From Candidatus Aerophobota bacterium (lineage in GTDB: Bacteria; Aerophobota; Aerophobia; Aerophobales; Aerophobaceae), in assembly GCA_030672545.1 (NCBI GenBank), contig DAOVGF010000015.1, positions 1 through 9,586 of the forward strand: a stretch of 9,586 nt of DNA, written 5' to 3'. Under the pieces are notes generated by a model. The model was not told the DNA's origin. It did not search any database and saw only the letters and a list, made by a program, of their open reading frames with translations. This document shows positions 5,665-9,586 of the stretch, in pieces; within the stretch, counting starts at the first letter, position 1; each line of letters starts with the position of its first letter. Made by a program: the position numbers and the translations under genes.

Positions 5665-8484
5665 ATGGGAAAAACAAATGTAATACTGAAACTTCTTTGT
5701 GCTGTGGCCGTTTTTCTTCTATTGCAGGAAGGAAAAGAATCCTCTCTGGCCCAGTTTAACCATCCGGAACTTAAATGGAGAGTAATTGAAACCTCCCACT
5801 TTCTCATTCATTACCACCAAGGCGAGGAAATCTTTGCTCAGCAGACCAGCCTGATGGCTGAAGATCTCTATCAACAGATTACCGGGGATTTAGGCTACCA
5901 TCCTTCGGAGAAAGTGTCCGTAGTTCTAGAAAATTATGATGATCTCAGTGGAGGATATACCTCCCTCTTGCCGGCTAAGATTGTCCTCCGGGCTCTCTCG
6001 CCAACTCTGAGGACGTCGGGGACCTTGAGCTGGATTCAGGAAGTCTTAGGACACGAACTGACTCATTATGTAACTTTTGCCGCCATTGATGAATCATTAA
6101 TACCCTTGCGCCGAATGATGGCCAGTCTAATTCTTCCTATGTGGTTTATAGAGGGACTGGCCCAGTACGAAGCAGAAGAATGGCATTCTCTCAAAGAAAT
6201 GATGGTAGGTGATCAGGCCGGTCAGAAAAAACTTTTCTCCGAAGGCGATCTTGGCGCCTTCTACTTTTTTGATGAAGGGGGAAGAACTCAAGGTTACTAT
6301 CAATCAGACTCATTGGTTCGCTACATTTTTGAAAAATACGGAAAGGATAAAATCTCGGCTATTCTCTCCCATTTGCGACAACAACCACTTTACCAACTAA
6401 TAGGAGAAATTGAATTGGGGACGGGATCCGGGGTGCTTTATCCCGTTTCCCGCTTCCTTAGTTTTGAGGACGCTCTGAAAAATTCCCTGGGAAAAGATTC
6501 CCTCACCCTTTATCGGGAATGGCGAAGTTCTCTGATAGAAAAATATCAAAGCGTTCAGTCCACGGATTTCCTGTCCGGGAGGAAACCCTTAACCTCGAAG
6601 GGTAGAAGAAACCAGTATCCCCGTTTTTCTCCCTCCGGAGAAAAAATAGCCTTTGTTTCCAACCGCGGCTACGATTTTGCTATTTTTAACCTTTACTTAA
6701 CGGAAATTGGAACCGGGGAAACTATTCTTCTGGAAAGAAACGTTAACTTAGCTTTTTCTTTTGCCCCGGATGGAGAAACTCTGATTTTTTCCAAGACTCA
6801 ATTTTATACCCCCGACAGAACCTTCCTCAGCGATCTCTATTTGATTGACCTTTCCTCTAAAAAAGTCGAAAGGCTCACCTTTGGATTAAGAGCTACTGAG
6901 CCCGGCTTTTCTCCCGATGGAAAAAGTGTTGTTTTTGTAAAACAGGAGGGAGGATGTTCCAATCTTTGGTTACTGGATCTTTCCTCGGGAAAAACCACTC
7001 CTTTAACCAGTGATATGGATGGACTAACCCAAAACTTTTCTCCCTCTTTCTCTCCTGAAGGAGAAAGGATAGTCTTTGTTGGTTTTCGTCAGGGTTCCCG
7101 AGACATTTATCTTCTAAATCTAAAAGACAAAACTGTTGTTCCTCTCACTCAAGATAAGTATGATGACCGCTGCCCCACTTTTTCCCCGGGAGGAGAAAAA
7201 ATATACTTTGTCTCTAACGCCTCCGGAGCTTTTGACCTTTATTCTCTAAATTTAACTGAGCAGATTAAAAAAAGATACACCCAGGTAAAGAGAGGTTTAT
7301 TTGATCCGGATATTCAGCTTGAGGGACAAAAAATTGTTTTCTCTGCTTATGGAGAAGGAAAGTTTTCCCTTTACCTTTGCTCTCTGGATGAAATAGGCCA
7401 GGGAGAGCCTATACCGGCCGCTCCCCTGGAAAAGATAAGATTAATAGAGGAGTATAGTGGTCCGAGAGAGACGGAAAAGTTCATTTCTTATCCTTACCGC
7501 CCCCAGATTAAACTTCATTACCTTTTACCTTCCTTCTATATTGCTGAAGATCAATCTTATCTTTCTCTGGAGGCTTACGCCTCCGACGTTCTGGAAAAAG
7601 ATAATTTTCTGCTCACCCTTAGTCTTCTAAATTCTTTACAGTATGATTTTATCTATCTTACCCGGCGCTTCCAGCCAAATCTGTGGTTGGAAGCTTTTCA
7701 TCGAGACGGATACTTTTCCTTCCAGAACCATTACTATCGCCGCCAAAGAGAAGGAATCGCTTTTGGGTTAACCCATTACTTTACCGATAACCTGGGACTG
7801 GGGCTGAGCTATACCACCCAGAGAATGAATTCATTCCTTTTTAATGAATCCGACGAACTTGAGGAATGGCGGGGTACCCTTAACAGTATCTCCGCTGAAC
7901 TCACCTTTTCTTCCTTAATCCCCGTTTGCGATCCCGGACTTGATCCTCAGGGCAGAAGGCTTTACCTAAAAACTGAGTATTCCGGCCCAAGCTTAAACAG
8001 CCAGATGGAATACCTCTATTACGCTTTGGACTGGCGAGGTTACCTCAGGCTCTCTCCCCGAAATACTCTGGCCTTAAGACTCTTAGGAGAAAAAGTTGAA
8101 AATGGACAGAGCTTCCCTCGGTATTTGATTTCTCTGGGGGGTGAAGATACCCTGCGGGGATTTTCCCGAGACTCTCTGGTAGGAGAAAATATTCTCTATT
8201 CCTCTCTGGAATGGCGATTCTTATTAGCCTCAAGAATGGGAGGATCATCTTCTCTTTACCTGGATCGCCTGGCCGGAGCAGTTTTTCTGGACACAGGAGC
8301 AGTCTGGGAAAAAGATGAGGAAGTAACCTGGGAGGATGTCCGGAAAGATGCCGGGCTGGAGATACGTCTAAGGATGCTACCTTTTGGTAAATACCCTCTG
8401 ATATTAAAAATAGGTGTAGCCTGGCCTCTGGAGGAAATAGAAAGCCAGGCTCGAGCCTTTATTACTATAGGAAATGTCTTTTAA
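5665..8484 (+). CDS. Three-part envelope protein: metallopeptidase-like domain, TolB-like propeller, Omp85-type barrel
   Basis: The 939-residue protein starts with a signal peptide (hydrophobic core 8-20; probable cleavage after SLA, residue 29). Domain 1 (about 35-295) looks like the Peptidase_MA/M1-like gluzincin fold: GHELTHYV with His130, Glu131 and His134, then WFIEGLAQYEAE with Glu163 as probable third zinc ligand. Domain 2 (about 315-575) has six PD40/TolB-type repeats, centred near 321, 366, 415, 462, 506 and 551, each of the form FSPDG-x-x-(I/V)-x-F followed by a strand pair; six suits one closed propeller. Domain 3 (about 600-939) is an outer-membrane barrel with the Omp85 loop-6 motif GGEDTLRGF (825-833), FLDTGAVW (874-881) and a terminal Phe. 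POTRA domains are not seen. The protein should span the outer membrane with the other domains in the periplasm, if topology follows BamA. No clear ribosome site precedes the ATG, so coupling to amaP is likely. Similar multi-domain proteins occur in other diderms but have no settled function. Confidence 0.82.
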   Translation: MGKTNVILKLLCAVAVFLLLQEGKESSLAQFNHPELKWRVIETSHFLIHYHQGEEIFAQQTSLMAEDLYQQITGDLGYHPSEKVSVVLENYDDLSGGYTSLLPAKIVLRALSPTLRTSGTLSWIQEVLGHELTHYVTFAAIDESLIPLRRMMASLILPMWFIEGLAQYEAEEWHSLKEMMVGDQAGQKKLFSEGDLGAFYFFDEGGRTQGYYQSDSLVRYIFEKYGKDKISAILSHLRQQPLYQLIGEIELGTGSGVLYPVSRFLSFEDALKNSLGKDSLTLYREWRSSLIEKYQSVQSTDFLSGRKPLTSKGRRNQYPRFSPSGEKIAFVSNRGYDFAIFNLYLTEIGTGETILLERNVNLAFSFAPDGETLIFSKTQFYTPDRTFLSDLYLIDLSSKKVERLTFGLRATEPGFSPDGKSVVFVKQEGGCSNLWLLDLSSGKTTPLTSDMDGLTQNFSPSFSPEGERIVFVGFRQGSRDIYLLNLKDKTVVPLTQDKYDDRCPTFSPGGEKIYFVSNASGAFDLYSLNLTEQIKKRYTQVKRGLFDPDIQLEGQKIVFSAYGEGKFSLYLCSLDEIGQGEPIPAAPLEKIRLIEEYSGPRETEKFISYPYRPQIKLHYLLPSFYIAEDQSYLSLEAYASDVLEKDNFLLTLSLLNSLQYDFIYLTRRFQPNLWLEAFHRDGYFSFQNHYYRRQREGIAFGLTHYFTDNLGLGLSYTTQRMNSFLFNESDELEEWRGTLNSISAELTFSSLIPVCDPGLDPQGRRLYLKTEYSGPSLNSQMEYLYYALDWRGYLRLSPRNTLALRLLGEKVENGQSFPRYLISLGGEDTLRGFSRDSLVGENILYSSLEWRFLLASRMGGSSSLYLDRLAGAVFLDTGAVWEKDEEVTWEDVRKDAGLEIRLRMLPFGKYPLILKIGVAWPLEEIESQARAFITIGNVF

Positions 8485-8487
8485 ACC

Positions 8488-9586
8488 ATGAAGATAAGTT
8501 ACTCTCGTGCCCGTTGTTACCGCTCCTGTCCCCAGCGATATAAATTGCAGTACATTGATAAAAAGCCCACTCCTGAGTATCCTCCTTTCATATTTGGCAA
8601 CCTCATTCACGAAACTTTGGAGTACCTGCATTCACCACGACACCCCCAACTCCCCTTACCCCAAGAACTCCTCTCCCACTATGAGGTACTTTACGCGGCA
8701 ACTTCCTCCGGCTTCCGGAGGGACCATCCGGATTATTTTGCTCTGGGTAAAGAAATGCTCAAGAGATATTTGGCTAAGATACCTTCTTCTCCACCTCGAA
8801 CCCTGGCCGTAGAAAAATTCTTTATTTTACCTTTAAATGATTCCCATAAACTCACCGGAGTAATAGACCGAGTAGATGAACTACCCGATGGAACTCTGGA
8901 AGTAATTGATTATAAGACCGGTCGCACCTTGCCGGATCAGCAGCAGGTCAATAAAGATTTGCAGCTTTCTATTTACTGGAGAGCCGCTTATCATCTGTGG
9001 GAAGTTTCGCAAATCAAGCTAACTTTTTATTACCTGTACTTCGATCACCTTTTCAACACCAGTCGCAGTGAGAAGGATTTTGAAGAAGTGAAATATGGCT
9101 TGCTGGAAACAATTGAGGAAATTGAGCAAGGTAAGTTTCCTCCCAAGCCGGGACAACAATGTAAATGGTGTCTTTACTCTGCCTGGTGTCCCGCCAAGAA
9201 TCCTCCCACTTTGCTCACGCCAGTTGACCAGAAAATCGGTGAGCTAGTAGAAGAATTTCATCAATCCCGGATTAAGGTGAAAGAATGGACGGAAAAACTT
9301 AGTCTCTTAAGGGAGAAAATAATTGAATACTGCCAAAAAAAGGGAATGGATCAGATTTCTCGGGAAGACAAAATACTCACCCTTAAGGAGATAGTTAAGT
9401 GGGAGTATGATGAGAAAGAACTAAAGCAACTTCTTCTCCCCCTAAGAAAATGGGATCAGGTTACCGGGCTGGACAAAAAGAAATTAGAGACTCTCCTCGC
9501 CACCGACGAGCTGACCCCTTTGGAAAAATATTTGGTCAAGAAAACTCTCAAGAAAACCGGTTCCCACTACCATCTTTCCGTCAAGC
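8488..9586 (+). CDS. PD-(D/E)XK nuclease with Fe-S cysteines, RecB/Cas4-like (3' end outside window)
   Basis: At least 366 codons, open to the right edge with no stop. The protein begins MKISYSRARCYRSCPQRYKLQY, the usual opening of this family. Nuclease motifs are complete: His41 (FGNLIHETLE), Asp127 (GVIDRVDE), Asp141 and Lys143 (VIDYKTG) and Gln159 with Tyr163 (QLSIYW). A four-cysteine Fe-S set is likely, with Cys14 (Cys10 is an extra candidate) and Cys225, Cys228 and Cys234 (C-x2-C-x5-C), as in AddB and Cas4. Expected activity is single-stranded or end-directed DNA cleavage in repair or recombination. Beyond the cysteines lies a helical, lysine-rich extension of at least 130 residues. The ATG follows the previous stop by three bases with only a weak AGGAAA site, pointing to coupled translation. 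No cas1, cas2, helicase or CRISPR repeat is present, so it is better called a stand-alone RecB-family nuclease than Cas4. Confidence 0.88.
   Translation, partial: MKISYSRARCYRSCPQRYKLQYIDKKPTPEYPPFIFGNLIHETLEYLHSPRHPQLPLPQELLSHYEVLYAATSSGFRRDHPDYFALGKEMLKRYLAKIPSSPPRTLAVEKFFILPLNDSHKLTGVIDRVDELPDGTLEVIDYKTGRTLPDQQQVNKDLQLSIYWRAAYHLWEVSQIKLTFYYLYFDHLFNTSRSEKDFEEVKYGLLETIEEIEQGKFPPKPGQQCKWCLYSAWCPAKNPPTLLTPVDQKIGELVEEFHQSRIKVKEWTEKLSLLREKIIEYCQKKGMDQISREDKILTLKEIVKWEYDEKELKQLLLPLRKWDQVTGLDKKKLETLLATDELTPLEKYLVKKTLKKTGSHYHLSVK

Noticed and set aside
8507..8812. A + strand open frame inside the nuclease gene, in another frame
   Set aside because: The nuclease reading frame from 8488 carries the family start motif and His41 across the same bases; the alternative frame has no recognisable features.
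8488..9586. Cas4 and a CRISPR-Cas locus
   Set aside because: The nuclease motifs and cysteines are Cas4-like, but the protein is too long, and there are no cas1/cas2 genes or spaced direct repeats in the window.

Overview
The window is a gene-dense stretch of a bacterial chromosome, with every gene on the + strand. Nine genes run from a single recognisable promoter near the left edge to the right edge. The DNA is moderately AT-rich by eye and no gene looks broken. The last gene runs off the right end.

Organism. Two signals pull in different directions. The central block is Xaa-Pro peptidase (M24), efp, accB, accC, an Asp23-family gene and amaP. It matches a gene order well known in Firmicutes; in Bacillus subtilis it is yqhT-efp-[spoIIIA operon]-accB-accC-yqhY-nusB. 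Immediately downstream lies a secreted protein ending in an Omp85/BamA-type beta-barrel, which requires an outer membrane. The simplest reading is a two-membrane bacterium related to or sharing gene order with the Firmicutes. Possibilities are a diderm Firmicute or a candidate phylum such as Atribacterota or Aerophobota. This is inference, since there is no rRNA or other decisive marker. No sporulation genes lie between efp and accB, where Bacillus has spoIIIA.

Layout. Bases 1-214 are non-coding. They contain a possible degenerate repeat end and a good sigma-70-type promoter. At 215-1303 is a GDP-mannose pyrophosphorylase (cell-surface sugar precursor). At 1293-2339 is an M24 metallopeptidase, and at 2336-2896 elongation factor P with arginine at the loop tip. 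At 2926-4709 are accB and accC, two subunits of acetyl-CoA carboxylase (fatty-acid synthesis). After a 93-base gap come two Asp23-fold proteins, one soluble (4803-5105) and one membrane-anchored (AmaP, 5131-5652). At 5665-8484 is a 939-residue envelope protein that combines a gluzincin-type metallopeptidase domain, a TolB-like propeller and an outer-membrane barrel. At 8488-9586 is a RecB/Cas4-like PD-(D/E)XK nuclease with an iron-sulfur cysteine set (partial).

How they fit together. Several of these genes concern building the cell envelope: sugar nucleotide supply, fatty-acid supply, membrane-associated Asp23 proteins and an outer-membrane protein. EF-P, the peptidase and the nuclease are housekeeping passengers. 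The tight spacing (overlaps of 11, 4 and 1 bases; gaps of 29, 93, 25, 12 and 3) suggests one or two transcription units. The most unusual item is the three-part outer-membrane protein sitting where nusB would usually follow the acc-asp23 block.
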